From NCBI RefSeq assembly GCF_000018885.1, contig NC_010168.1, positions 744,001 to 808,000 on the forward strand: a stretch of DNA of 64,000 nt, read 5' to 3'. Both the position numbers and the translations under genes were made by a program. This document shows positions 7,675 to 16,936 of the stretch, piece by piece. Every line of letters starts with the position of its first letter. The stretch's first letter is position 1. This DNA is from Renibacterium salmoninarum ATCC 33209. Its GTDB lineage: Bacteria; Actinomycetota; Actinomycetes; Actinomycetales; Micrococcaceae. The notes beneath the pieces were generated by a model. That model was not told the origin of the DNA. It worked only from the letters and a program-made list of their open reading frames with translations, and did no database searches.

Positions 7675-8842
7675 ATGAAGAAGATCAATTCAAAGCTCTA
7701 CAGTTGGGCGTCCATCATTGATGATGCGACGCTGGGGCAGGCCGAAACGGCCTCAACAATGCCGTTCATCTACCCACACCTGGCGTTGATGCCGGATGCG
7801 CACTTGGGTAATGGGGGCAACCGTTGGCTCGGTGATCCCTACCCTTGGCGCGATTATTCCGGCCGCCGTCGGGGTAGATATTGGCTGCGGCATGATCGCA
7901 GTCAAAACGCAGTTTCAGGCCAGCGAACTGCCCGAGGACCAGAAGATTTTGCGGGAACAGATTGAACGAGCTGTGCCGCTTTCCGCAGGCAGTTACAACC
8001 GCAAGGTTGTTGCCACCGCGGCGCGGCGGATTGAATCGTTGAAGGAATTGGCTGCGAAGGCCGATTTCGATCCGGGAAGTTACGCCGGGAATTGGGAGCT
8101 GCAGCTGGGCACGCTGGGCAGCGGGAACCACTTCATTGAAGTCTCCCTAGACGAGGACGACGGCGTGTGGTTGTTTTTGCACTCCGGCTCAAGGGGAGTG
8201 GGCAACCGGATTGCGCAGAAGCACATTAAGGAAGCACAGCGACTTGCCAAGCAGTATTGGATTGAACTTCCTGATCCAGATCTGGCCTATTTGGTAGAAG
8301 GGACGCTGGAATTTGCGGCCTATATTCGGCAGCTGAAGTGGGCACAGCAGTTCGCTTTGTTGAATCGGGAAGAAATGATGGACCGGGTGATCCGGCAGTT
8401 CTCCGATTGGGTAGGTGCTGCGGTTATTGAGCAGGATCGGATCAACTGTCATCACAATTTCACCGAAAAGGAAACGTATTTTGGAAAGTCAGTATGGCTT
8501 TCCCGGAAGGGTGCGATTAAGGCCAGCCCGGGCACCCCTGGGCTGATCCCGGGTTCTATGGGCACGGCGTCGTACGTAGTGGTTGGCAAGGGCAACGCGA
8601 TGGGCATGGACTCCTCGCCGCACGGTGCTGCCCGGGAATACTCTCGGTCCCGGACTCGGAAGAGCTTTACCCATGACCAGCTGCGCGCTGCGATGGTTGG
8701 CATTGAATACCGGGATACTGACGCGTTTATTGATGAAATTCCGCAGGCATATAAGCCGATCGACACCGTGATGGCGGATGCTACAGATCTGGTGGAAATC
8801 AAGCACACCCTGCGGCAGATCATTAACGTCAAGGGTGACTAG
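7675..8842 (+). pseudogene. rtcB: RNA-splicing ligase RtcB, frameshifted in a G-run
   Basis: The gene starts at ATG 7675 after AATAAGGA. The first 45 codons end in 'LMPDAHLG', and the rest, in another frame, begins 'GATVGSVIPTLGAIIPAAVGVDIGCGM'. The two join at a run of five G's near 7810-7820; four G's would restore one frame. The body keeps the RtcB metal and GMP motifs: 'DIGCGM', 'GTLGSGNHFIEV', 'HSGSRGVG', 'HHNFTEKE', 'PGSMGTASYVV' and 'SSPHGAAREYSRS'. RtcB joins RNA 2',3'-cyclic phosphate or 3'-phosphate to 5'-OH ends with GTP. The lesion would remove everything past the first metal ligand. Confidence 0.85.
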
Positions 8843-8849
8843 CCGTTGC

Positions 8850-8940
8850 GCCACCCAAACCGGAAACGCTGCACCACTTTTCGGGGTTAAAACACCCTTT
8901 TAACCCCGAAAAGTGGTGCAGCGTTTCCGGTTTGGGTGGC
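8850..8940. repeat. Perfect 43-bp inverted repeat, family B copy 1
   Basis: Arms 8850-8892 and 8898-8940 are exact reverse complements around the loop caccc. The core AACGCTGCACCACTTTT is shared with the repeat at 15373-15420. Outer and inner extensions differ between the two copies yet are self-complementary in each. It lies eight bases after the rtcB stop. Confidence 0.9.
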
Positions 8941-8993
8941 ATAGGCTGAGGGGGTTGCCACTGAAGCCAAATCTCTGCGAAGGAGCACTACGC

Positions 8994-10199
8994 ATGACTA
9001 CCCGCACTCAGGATCTTGCTGCTGGATTTTCCGAAGAAATCGTTGCCCTACGACGTGAATTGCACCAGAATCCGGAAATCGGGTTGGACCTGCCGGAGAC
9101 TCAGCGACGGATTTTAGCGGCGTTGGAACCCCTTGACCTAGAGATCACGCTCGGTAAAGGGTTGAGCTCAGTCACGGCAGTGCTTCGTGGCGGTGCAACT
9201 TCTACGGGAGATCGCCCAGTAGCGCTGCTGCGTGGCGATATGGATGGCCTTCCGGTCGATGAACTTGTTGACGTTCCCTTCAAATCCACGAACGGCGCGA
9301 TGCACGCCTGCGGTCACGATCTGCACGTTGCTGGTTTGGTCGGTGCCGCGAAGATTTTGCACGCGATACGCGATGAACTTGCTGGCGACGTTATCTTCAT
9401 GTTCCAGCCCGGTGAGGAAGGCCCCGGCGGCGCAAAGCCGATGATCGATGAAGGCCTTCTCGACATTGCTGGTAAACGAGCCGATGCCGCCTATGGTTTG
9501 CACGTGATGGCGGATCATGCGCCGCTCGGAGTCTGGACCGGCCGGCCCAAAACACTTATGGCCGCGCCAGATACTTTGCACGTCAAATACATTGGTCAGG
9601 GTGGGCACGGTTCTACGGCCTTCCGGGCAAACGATCCGATTCCTGCGCTCTGCGAAGCGGTAACTGCGCTACAGACCATGGTCACCAGGCACTTCGACAT
9701 CTTTGATCCGGTTGTAGTGACCGTGGGGCACATTGCTGGTGGCAGCAAAGAAAACATCATCCCGGATAGTGCGCAATTCAATGCGACAGTTCGCTCATTC
9801 AGTGCGGAGACTCGGGCAAAGGCCGAGCAGCTAAGTGTTCAGTTGCTCGAAGGTATTGCGGCCGCACACGGACTGAAATCGGAGGTCGTCTTCGAACACA
9901 TCTACCCGGTTACCGTGAACGATGAGGCGGAATTCGCCTTCACCCGTGGCGTGATCGAAGAACTCTTTGGCGTCGAGCGCTTTCACCTGATGGAAAATCC
10001 GGATCCGGGCGGCGAAGACTTCTCGTATGTGCTCGAAGAGGTTCCTGGAACTTACGTCTTCTTGAGCGCTTGCGCCTTCGATTACCCTCAGGATGCCGAT
10101 GGCAACCACTCACCGCGGGCCGCGTTCAACGACGTCGTGCTCGCGGACGGTGCCGCCTTACTCGCGGAACTTGCTGTGCGCCGAATCAATCGAAGCTAA
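8994..10199 (+). CDS. M20 family amidohydrolase (hippurate / N-acyl amino acid hydrolase type)
   Basis: A 401-residue zinc-dependent amidohydrolase. It has the first metal motif 'LLRGDMDGLPVDE', then 'HACGHDLHVAGLVGA', then 'FQPGEEGPGGAKPMI' with the catalytic Glu pair, and a dimerisation domain starting 'HGSTAFRANDPIPA'. The final metal ligand is in the C-terminal 'NHSPRAAFNDVVL'. Family members cleave N-acyl or N-benzoyl amino acids, or indoleacetyl conjugates. The ATG at 8994 has AAGGAG about nine bases upstream. It is followed two bases later by the MORN-like gene, so these are likely cotranscribed. Confidence 0.85.
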   Translation: MTTRTQDLAAGFSEEIVALRRELHQNPEIGLDLPETQRRILAALEPLDLEITLGKGLSSVTAVLRGGATSTGDRPVALLRGDMDGLPVDELVDVPFKSTNGAMHACGHDLHVAGLVGAAKILHAIRDELAGDVIFMFQPGEEGPGGAKPMIDEGLLDIAGKRADAAYGLHVMADHAPLGVWTGRPKTLMAAPDTLHVKYIGQGGHGSTAFRANDPIPALCEAVTALQTMVTRHFDIFDPVVVTVGHIAGGSKENIIPDSAQFNATVRSFSAETRAKAEQLSVQLLEGIAAAHGLKSEVVFEHIYPVTVNDEAEFAFTRGVIEELFGVERFHLMENPDPGGEDFSYVLEEVPGTYVFLSACAFDYPQDADGNHSPRAAFNDVVLADGAALLAELAVRRINRS

Positions 10200-10201
10200 A
10201 C

Positions 10202-10417
10202 ATGACCGCTGCGGAGGAGCACCTCGAATATCACAAAGGTGGCACCATTCATGCGCGTGGACAGACGGTCGACGGCGTTCCGGAGGGCTACTGGGAATGG
10301 TTCCGGCCAGACGGAGTGATTAAGCGTTCTGGCTACTTCACTGCGGGCGAGCAAAGCGGTGAGTGGACTACCTATGACAAAGACGGCGTGGTCTACAAAG
10401 TTACGCAGATGAAATGA
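10202..10417 (+). CDS. Small MORN/YwqK-type repeat protein
   Basis: A 71-residue protein with repeats of the 'G..KDG...GYWEWFRPDGVIKRSGYF' type, found in MORN-like toxin-antitoxin YwqK proteins: 'VPEGYWEWFRPDG', then 'GEQSGEWTTYDKDG'. These short beta-hairpin repeats bind proteins or membranes; the partner is unknown. The ATG lies two bases beyond the stop of the M20 gene, and no toxin gene is adjacent. Confidence 0.65.
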   Translation: MTAAEEHLEYHKGGTIHARGQTVDGVPEGYWEWFRPDGVIKRSGYFTAGEQSGEWTTYDKDGVVYKVTQMK

Positions 10418-10433
10418 CCGGGGTGGTAGTCGG

Positions 10434-10823
10434 ATGACGAAAATGGCGAAAATTCTGCGCCTTGAGGCGCTGCTCGTTGCTGCCGTCACCGTTGTGGTGT
10501 TCATCGCGCTCGGCTTTGGCTGGTGGTGGCTCCTAGTATTTTTTCTCGTCTTTGACCTTTCGGCGCTCGGCTACCTTCGTGGACCTCGGATCGGTGCATT
10601 CGCTTACAACCTGGTGCATAGTTATGCGGCGCCGGTGTTGTTGGCTGGAATCTACGCGGTGCTCCGAATGACTGGCCACGATCTTTGGCTGCTGGCATTC
10701 GCTTCCGGGTGTTGGATGTTCCAGGTCGCGGCAGACCGAGCCCTTGGCTATGGACTAAAGCACGACGATGCCTTCGAACATACGCATCTGGGCCTGATTG
10801 GAAAGAGTCGCCAAAAAACCTAG
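10434..10823 (+). CDS. DUF4260 family membrane protein
   Basis: A 129-residue protein with three to four hydrophobic segments and the family ending 'AADRALGYGLKHDDAFEHTHLGLIG'. Function unknown. It is spaced 16 bases after the MORN-like gene on the same strand. Its 3' end overlaps the 3' end of the convergent LysR gene by four bases. Confidence 0.75.
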   Translation: MTKMAKILRLEALLVAAVTVVVFIALGFGWWWLLVFFLVFDLSALGYLRGPRIGAFAYNLVHSYAAPVLLAGIYAVLRMTGHDLWLLAFASGCWMFQVAADRALGYGLKHDDAFEHTHLGLIGKSRQKT

Positions 10824-11721
10824 GCAGGAACTAGCTCGGCCGAGGCCAGTGCGGGCACGTCCAAACCATTGGTTGCGTTAATGAGCGCTTCGGTAAGTGG
10901 GTGCCATGGCCGGTTGACTGGCCGGGTCAACACGAGGTCGCGCGTTAATCTGGGTAGCAACGGCACTAACGTCAGGTCCGCCGAAAGCATGCCTTGACCC
11001 AGGCTGGGCATCACACCAACGCCGATGCCCTGCCGCACCAAACTTAAAACGTTGCCAATTCGCGCACTCGCTGAGTAGCGGTATAATGAATCCCGGCAAG
11101 TTCGTGGATTCTGCGCACCTGCATTTCACAACCTCCAGTGGAGGAAATGAGCCCATCCTCAAGCAGCTCAGCCAAAGTAATCCTGGCTTCCTGCGCCAGC
11201 GGGTGATCTTTACGGATCAAAGCTTGAAAGTCATCAGTAGCGAGCAGTCGGGATGCTTTGTGGCTCTCACTCGGATCAACAAGAATCGCGGCATCGACCA
11301 GGCCGGTTTCCAGCCAATCGGAGAGCTCTTCGTCGTCGCCTTCGTAAACTTGCACGTCTACCTCGGGCAACCTCGCCGCCCAAAGTTGCAGCAATCCAGG
11401 GAGTAGCCCCTGGCAGGCGGTGGGAACGGCAGCAAGTCGGACCATTCCGGAGTGCACGCCGGAATGGTCCCGAACGCTAGCCTCCAAAGCGTCGACGGCG
11501 GCGAGCACGGTCCGGGCGCGAACAATCAGTAAGCTGCCCAGTACGGTAGGGATAACGCCGTTCGCTCGGTCAAAAACCTGCCCGCCTACTTCGCGTTCCA
11601 GACTTGAAACAGCGTGCGAAACCGCAGACTGACTAATGCCTAGAGTATTCGCGGCGATCGAGAAACTATTGTGTTTGAGCACAGCCGTGAAAGCGCGAAG
11701 TTGAGCGATGGTCACTGCCAT
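10820..11721 (-). pseudogene. LysR family regulator, frameshifted
   Basis: The N-terminal winged helix is clear ('MAVTIAQLRAFTAVLKHNSF', 'ISQSAVSHAVSSLEREVGG'), followed by a substrate-binding domain. The frame ends at 11044 after 'RVRELATF'. The rest of the domain ('RQGIGVGVMPSLGQGML...') continues to 10820 in another frame. An indel near 11050-11065 separates them. LysR regulators usually control a divergent gene, here the DMT exporter starting at 11809. Without the last 75 residues effector response would be lost. Confidence 0.85.
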
Positions 11722-11808
11722 GAGTTCTCCTCATACCTGCATCAGTATTAGCTATTTGATTCATGCCTCTTGGGGTTCGATAATAGTCCTGAAACTAAGG
11801 AGCACACA

Positions 11809-12759
11809 ATGGCTGGAAACCCGGTGGCAGCAGATCGAAAATCGTACACACTGTTCGCATTTTTAGGCCTCGCCATCGTTTGGGGCGGCAGCTTTTTGTT
11901 TATCAAAGTTGGCCTGCAAGGTCTTTCCGCGCCGCAAGTTGTCTTCGGTCGGATTGGCTTCGGGGCACTCACCTTAACCGCGATCATGGTGATTTCCAGG
12001 CGGCGCTGGCCCAGAGAAGGCTGGATCTGGGCGCATATGTTGGTTGTCGCGGTGAGCTTTTGCTTGTTGCCGTTCATGTTGTTTTCCTGGGCGGGTGAAA
12101 GTTTGCCGTCGGGGCTTTCCAGCATTCTCAATGCGACCACGCCGATTATGACCTTAGTTATCGCGGCAATCATGTTGCCCGCAGAGCGGTTGAGTCGGTT
12201 ACAGATTGCCGGGCTTGGCCTGGGAATTTTGGGTGTGCTCCTCATCGTCGGACCGTGGGAACTGCTTTTGGACCCTGCGTTTTACCAATCGGTGCCCGCG
12301 CAGTTGGCTTGTTTGGGTGCTACAGCTTGTTACGGATTTTCACTCTGTTATCTGCGCAAGTTCATCTCTGGAAAGCATCCTTACGATGCGCCCACCATTG
12401 CCTCGGTGCAAATGGTCTTGGCGTTCGCCGTCGTACTGCTCATAACGCCGTTTACGATGCTGACGCCGATCGAGCTGAGCTGTCCAGTAGTTCTGAGTAT
12501 TGCTGCCTTGGGTATTTTTGGTACCGGAATCGCTTACATTTGGAACACTTTGGTGATCTCGCGCTGGGGTGCGAACGCCGCCTCCACGGTGACCTATCTA
12601 GTGCCGGTTGTGGGAGTTCTTTTAGGCGTGTTGATTCTGCACGAAACATTGCATTGGAACGAACCGGTAGGTGGTGTGGTGGTGGTGCTCGGGATTTTGG
12701 TGAGCCAGGGACGACTCCGGTTGCCCAGCCGTAAAACACCGGTCGAAGTGCAGGTGTAG
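11809..12759 (+). CDS. EamA/DMT family exporter
   Basis: A 316-residue protein of ten hydrophobic helices in two EamA repeats. The first helix carries 'GLAIVWGGSFLFIKVGLQ', and the second repeat starts near residue 165 ('LACLGATACYGFSLCYLRK'). These transporters export amino acids, metabolites or dyes; the substrate is unclear. ATG 11809 has AAGGAG (11797-11802) upstream. It is divergent from the broken LysR gene, its probable former regulator. Confidence 0.82.
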   Translation: MAGNPVAADRKSYTLFAFLGLAIVWGGSFLFIKVGLQGLSAPQVVFGRIGFGALTLTAIMVISRRRWPREGWIWAHMLVVAVSFCLLPFMLFSWAGESLPSGLSSILNATTPIMTLVIAAIMLPAERLSRLQIAGLGLGILGVLLIVGPWELLLDPAFYQSVPAQLACLGATACYGFSLCYLRKFISGKHPYDAPTIASVQMVLAFAVVLLITPFTMLTPIELSCPVVLSIAALGIFGTGIAYIWNTLVISRWGANAASTVTYLVPVVGVLLGVLILHETLHWNEPVGGVVVVLGILVSQGRLRLPSRKTPVEVQV

Positions 12760-12849
12760 GCAGGCCCATCTGAACGGCCAGCAGTTTCGAATGGCTTCGG
12801 TGAACTGAGCGATGCTGCTCAGGCCTTTCCGTGAGCCGTGGAGGAACAA

Positions 12850-13875
12850 ATGCGCCATCGAAACACTGAGTCGAAGACGGTGACTAAGCCCGGCTTTCGA
12901 CCAGCCAAAGCAGAGTCAGCAGTTGATTTGGTTAGCCATGCGGTCGATGCGCCAGAGCAGACCGGGCCGCGGCCGATTATTCATGGCCCGCGTACCCTCA
13001 CAGCCCAACTGAGTGTTTATGCCGGAGTCTTGTTACCGCTCATCGCCTTGATCGCGGCCATCCCGCTGTTATGGGGCCATGGGCTGGACTGGGTCGACGT
13101 CGGCCTGGCGCTGGTCTTTTATCTGATCAGCGGATTGGGCGTGACGATCGGCTTCCATCGCTATTTCACGCATGGCTCCTTTAAAGCCAACCGGACACTC
13201 CGGGCGGCGCTCGCGATCGCCGGCTCGCTCTCGGTGCAAGGCTCGATTATTACCTGGGTTGCGGATCACCGTCGCCATCATGCCTTTTCAGATACCGACG
13301 GCGATCCGCATTCGCCGTGGGCTTTTGGCACCTCGCCGTGGGCTTTGACTAAGGGCTTCTGGCATGCGCATATGGGCTGGCTTTTTGAGCGAGATGTGAC
13401 TAACCGCAGCCGGTTTGCCCCGGACCTGTTGAAGGATCCGATGATAGTTCAGATCGACAAGCTTTTCCCGTTGTGGGTTGCCATAACGCTGTTCTTACCC
13501 GCGACTCTAGGTGGGATTATCAGCCAGAGCTGGTGGGGGTTCTTGAGCGCGTTCTTTTGGGCTGGTTTGGTACGTGTTGCAGTGCTGCACCACGTCACGT
13601 GGTCGGTGAACTCGATTTGCCACATGATCGGCGAGCGGCCGTACGCATCGCGAGACAAAGCGGCGAATTTCTGGCCGTTAGCGATCGTCTCGTTCGGTGA
13701 GTCATGGCATAACTCGCACCATGCGGATCCAACCTGCGCCAGGCACGGCGTCCGGCGAGGGCAGATTGATATTTCTGCCAGAACCATCTGGATCTTCGAG
13801 AAGTTCGGTTGGGCGACTAATATCAAGTGGCCTAACGCCGAAAGATTCGCCAAATTGAGCATTAAGGAACGTTAG
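12850..13875 (+). CDS. Acyl-CoA/acyl-lipid desaturase (delta-9 type)
   Basis: A 341-residue membrane di-iron desaturase. All three histidine boxes are intact: HRYFTH, HRRHH and HNSHH. Two pairs of membrane helices flank the boxes. It places a double bond in C16-C18 fatty acids to keep membranes fluid, useful in a cold-water organism. The ATG at 12850 is favoured over GTG 12838, because GGAGGAA sits directly between them at a suitable distance. Confidence 0.85.
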   Translation: MRHRNTESKTVTKPGFRPAKAESAVDLVSHAVDAPEQTGPRPIIHGPRTLTAQLSVYAGVLLPLIALIAAIPLLWGHGLDWVDVGLALVFYLISGLGVTIGFHRYFTHGSFKANRTLRAALAIAGSLSVQGSIITWVADHRRHHAFSDTDGDPHSPWAFGTSPWALTKGFWHAHMGWLFERDVTNRSRFAPDLLKDPMIVQIDKLFPLWVAITLFLPATLGGIISQSWWGFLSAFFWAGLVRVAVLHHVTWSVNSICHMIGERPYASRDKAANFWPLAIVSFGESWHNSHHADPTCARHGVRRGQIDISARTIWIFEKFGWATNIKWPNAERFAKLSIKER

Positions 13876-13979
13876 ATTCGGATTATGGTGTTTAAGCTGA
13901 TTTCTTTGGTGTTTCTCAAGATGACTCCACGGCAGAAAGTTTTTGCTGCGTTGCGCCCGGGCCAGCTAGCGTTGGTGTT

Positions 13980-15356
13980 ATGAAATACGCCAACTCGGTG
14001 CTTGACCTGATCGGCAAGACGCCACTGGTCAAACTCAATAAGGTCACCGACGGCATCAAAGCCACGGTTCTGGCCAAAGTCGAATACCTCAATCCGGGTG
14101 GGTCTGCGAAAGATCGCATCGCGGTCAAAATGCTGGACGAAGCGGCAAAAGCTGGGCTGATTGGCCCCGGTGGCACCGTCGTCGAACCTACCTCGGGGAA
14201 TACCGGGGTTGCGATGGCGCTAGTTGCGCAGCAACGTGGCTACAACTGCGTCTTTGTGGTGCCAGACAAGGTCGCCGAAGACAAACGTGCAACCATTCGT
14301 GCCTATGGCTCAGAGGTTGTGGTCACGCCAACCGCTGTTGCCGCCGATTCGCCGCAGTCTTATTACGGCGTCTCAGACCGTTTGGCCGCTGAAATTCCGG
14401 GTGCCTATAAGCCGGATCAGTTCTCGAATCAAAACGGACCGCTGAGCCACTATGAAACTACCGGGCCGGAAATCTGGCAAGACACAGACGGGAAAGTTAC
14501 CCATTTCGTAGCCGGCGTTGGCACGGGTGGCACTATTACCGGAACTGGGCGCTATTTGCGTGAAGTCTCCGCAGATAGGGCAAGCGGCGAGGTGCAAATT
14601 ATTGGTGCAGACCCGGAAGGCTCGGTATATTCCGGCGGAACTGGGCGACCGTACTTGGTCGAGGGCGTCGGCGAAGACATTTGGCCCGGTTCATATGATC
14701 CTGCGGTGCCGCACGAGGTCATTGCCGTTTCAGACGCTGAAAGCTTTGCGATGACCCGACGGCTAGCCAAAGAAGAAGGTCTTTTGGTTGGCGGTTCCAG
14801 CGGCATGGCCGTGGTGGCTGCTTTGCGGGCGGCTCGAGATCTGGGCGAGGACGACGTCGTCGTGGTGCTATTGCCGGACTCTGGTCGAGGCTATTTGGCC
14901 AAGATATTTGATGATGACTGGATGCAGTCTTATGGCTTCCTCAAGACCACTGATGAGCCCGCGGTTGGCGAAGTTTTGCGCACTAAAACCGGTCAACTTC
15001 CAGACTTAGTACACATGCATCCGAACGAGACCGTCCGCGATGTCATCCGGTTGATGAACGAATACGGCGTGTCGCAGATTCCAGTGTTGACGGCAGAGCC
15101 GCCCGTGGTGATGGGCGAGGTTATTGGCTCGGTCGACGAGCGTGATTTGACTGCTAAGTTGTTCCGCGGTGAAGTAAAGATGACGGACAAAATCACCGAA
15201 CATATGACTGCCACTTTGCCGATGATCGGTTCGTTGGAACCGATTTCGGCTGCTCGATCAAAGCTTCAGGACGTTGATGCGTTACTGGTGACATTTGTTG
15301 GCGCGCCAGTGGGAATTCTGACGCGGCAAGATTTGCTGTTCTATTTACAAGACTAA
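13980..15356 (+). CDS. cbs: Cystathionine beta-synthase
   Basis: A 458-residue PLP enzyme. The catalytic domain begins 'SVLDLIGKTPLVKLNKVTDG', holds the Schiff-base lysine in 'NPGGSAKDRIA', the substrate loop 'EPTSGNTGVAMA' and the PLP phosphate loop 'GVGTGGTITGTGRYL'. Two C-terminal CBS domains (from about residue 335) would bind adenosyl ligands. It condenses serine with homocysteine to cystathionine. It is followed by metB, giving a transsulfuration pair, with inverted repeat 15373-15420 between them. The start lacks an obvious RBS, but the N-terminus matches the family. Confidence 0.9.
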   Translation: MKYANSVLDLIGKTPLVKLNKVTDGIKATVLAKVEYLNPGGSAKDRIAVKMLDEAAKAGLIGPGGTVVEPTSGNTGVAMALVAQQRGYNCVFVVPDKVAEDKRATIRAYGSEVVVTPTAVAADSPQSYYGVSDRLAAEIPGAYKPDQFSNQNGPLSHYETTGPEIWQDTDGKVTHFVAGVGTGGTITGTGRYLREVSADRASGEVQIIGADPEGSVYSGGTGRPYLVEGVGEDIWPGSYDPAVPHEVIAVSDAESFAMTRRLAKEEGLLVGGSSGMAVVAALRAARDLGEDDVVVVLLPDSGRGYLAKIFDDDWMQSYGFLKTTDEPAVGEVLRTKTGQLPDLVHMHPNETVRDVIRLMNEYGVSQIPVLTAEPPVVMGEVIGSVDERDLTAKLFRGEVKMTDKITEHMTATLPMIGSLEPISAARSKLQDVDALLVTFVGAPVGILTRQDLLFYLQD

Positions 15357-15372
15357 GCGCCCCCCTATTTCA

Positions 15373-15420
15373 AACGCTGCACCACTTTTGGGCCTTAAGG
15401 CCCAAAAGTGGTGCAGCGTT
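15373..15420. repeat. Perfect palindrome, family B copy 2
   Basis: Arms of 24 bases meet at the centre TTAA with no unpaired bases. The arm begins with the core AACGCTGCACCACTTTT seen in the repeat at 8850-8940, then continues with the copy-specific GGGCCTT. It separates cbs from metB by filling nearly the whole gap. Confidence 0.9.
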
Positions 15421-15442
15421 GGCAGAAAGAGAAATGATTTTC

Positions 15443-16603
15443 ATGGATACCAGTAATCTTGGCTTCAACACCCGGGCGGTTCACGCTGGGCAGGAACCTG
15501 ACCCGGTTACCGGCGCCGTCGTCGGCGGAATCATCCAGTCTTCAACTTTCGCCCAGGACGGCATTGGCCAGTTGCGCAACGGTTACGAGTACGGACGCGG
15601 CACCAACCCGACGCGTGATTCCCTGCAGCAGCAGCTTGCCGCCGTCGAAAAGGGAAAGCATGCCTTTTCTTTCTCCTCGGGTCTGGCGGCAGAAGACTCA
15701 CTTATTCGAGCAGTACTGCGGCCAGGGGACCACATTGTCTTGGGCAATGACGCATACGGTGGTAGCTACCGGCTAATCAATCGTGTGCTTGGGCCGTGGG
15801 GAGTGCAACATTCGACGGCGAATATGGCTGACCCGGAAAGCGTGGCTGCCGCAACCACCAGTGCCACGAAGTTGTTTTGGGTAGAGACTCCGTCAAACCC
15901 GATGATGAAAATCACCGACATTGCTGCTTTGGCGGAAGTGGCTCACGCTCAAGGCGCTCTGCTTTTGGTCGACAACACCTTCGCCTCGCCGTACTTGCAG
16001 AACCCGCTAACCCTTGGCGCAGATATCGTGGTGCACTCCACGACTAAATACATCGGTGGGCACGCGGACGTTATTGGCGGTGCCGTGATCGTGAACGATG
16101 ACGAGCTCGCGGAGAAAACCGGGTTTGTGCAGTTCGCGGTAGGCGCAGTTTCTGGGCCAATGGATGCGTTCTTGACCACGCGCGGCCTGAAAACTCTAGG
16201 TATCCGGATGGATCGGCATTCGTCGAATGCCTTGCAGATCGCCGAATGGTTGCAGGGCAGGCCAGGTGTAGAACGTGTGCTTTATCCAGGGCTGCAGGAT
16301 CATCCTGGTCATGAACTTGCCGCGCGTCAGATGCGTAGCTTTGGCGGCATGATCTCGGTGCAGTTCTCCGGCGGCGCGGCGGTTGCACGCGCCGTGGCCG
16401 AATCCACCAAGTTATTCACGCTAGCTGAGTCGCTGGGCGGCATCGAATCATTGATGAACTATCCCTCGGAGATGACGCACGCTTCAGTGAAAGGCACCGA
16501 ACTGGCAGTGCCAGAAAATCTCATCCGACTTTCAGTAGGAATCGAAGAAGCTGAAGATCTGGTAGCGGATCTCGATCAGGCTTTGACCGCCGTCACTGGC
16601 TAA
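15443..16603 (+). CDS. metB: Cystathionine gamma-synthase / gamma-lyase
   Basis: A 386-residue PLP enzyme of the Cys/Met metabolism family. Typical motifs: 'TRAVHAGQEPDPVTGAV', 'YGRGTNPTRDSLQ', 'SGLAAE', and the Schiff-base lysine in 'VVHSTTKYIGGHADVIGG'. It makes cystathionine from an activated homoserine and cysteine, or cleaves it; the neighbouring cbs suggests the reverse transsulfuration route. ATG 15443 is chosen for spacing to the purine-rich AGAAAGAG; ATG 15434 is an alternative. Confidence 0.87.
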   Translation: MDTSNLGFNTRAVHAGQEPDPVTGAVVGGIIQSSTFAQDGIGQLRNGYEYGRGTNPTRDSLQQQLAAVEKGKHAFSFSSGLAAEDSLIRAVLRPGDHIVLGNDAYGGSYRLINRVLGPWGVQHSTANMADPESVAAATTSATKLFWVETPSNPMMKITDIAALAEVAHAQGALLLVDNTFASPYLQNPLTLGADIVVHSTTKYIGGHADVIGGAVIVNDDELAEKTGFVQFAVGAVSGPMDAFLTTRGLKTLGIRMDRHSSNALQIAEWLQGRPGVERVLYPGLQDHPGHELAARQMRSFGGMISVQFSGGAAVARAVAESTKLFTLAESLGGIESLMNYPSEMTHASVKGTELAVPENLIRLSVGIEEAEDLVADLDQALTAVTG

Positions 16604-16632
16604 ACTCTTTTCTCGACCTCATCAAGCTATCA

Positions 16633-16671
16633 AGCAGGGCACAGTGTTTTTTGAAAAGACTGCGCCCTGCT
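16633..16671 (+). terminator. Hairpin terminator after metB
   Basis: AGCAGGGC (16633-16640) pairs with GCCCTGCT (16664-16671), and the stem continues inside with CAGT/ACTG and TTT/AAA. It is followed by TTGTG, so the T-run is weak. Confidence 0.65.
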
Positions 16672-16925
16672 TTGTGCCCAAATATCGGTAATAAATGTGG
16701 CGAAGTGTGAGTCAACTCACAGCTCGTTGTCAGCCTGAGAGGGCTTGACTGCGTAGCCCATCCTTATTGGTTTTGAGTTACCTGAAAATCGTTTCTGGTC
16801 ATGAAATTACGGGGTAGCGTTCAAGCCGTGGGGCAAGAGTTAACGCTTGTTGCTTTCTCGTGTTGGAAAACCTTCCGGCCAACAAAGAGGTTTGCCGGAA
16901 CTGATCATCCAAAAAATGACTAAGT
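16672..16925. other. Intergenic stretch upstream of the protease cluster
   Basis: No gene or RNA seen. It should hold the promoter of the first protease gene. A TTGACT at about 16747 could be a -35 element, but no convincing -10 pairs with it. Confidence 0.35.
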
Positions 16926-16936
16926 CAAGGATAAGA

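Noticed and set aside
7675..8842. Programmed frameshift in rtcB
   Set aside because: No slippery heptamer with a downstream structure was recognised, and RtcB is not known to use frameshifting; decay is simpler.
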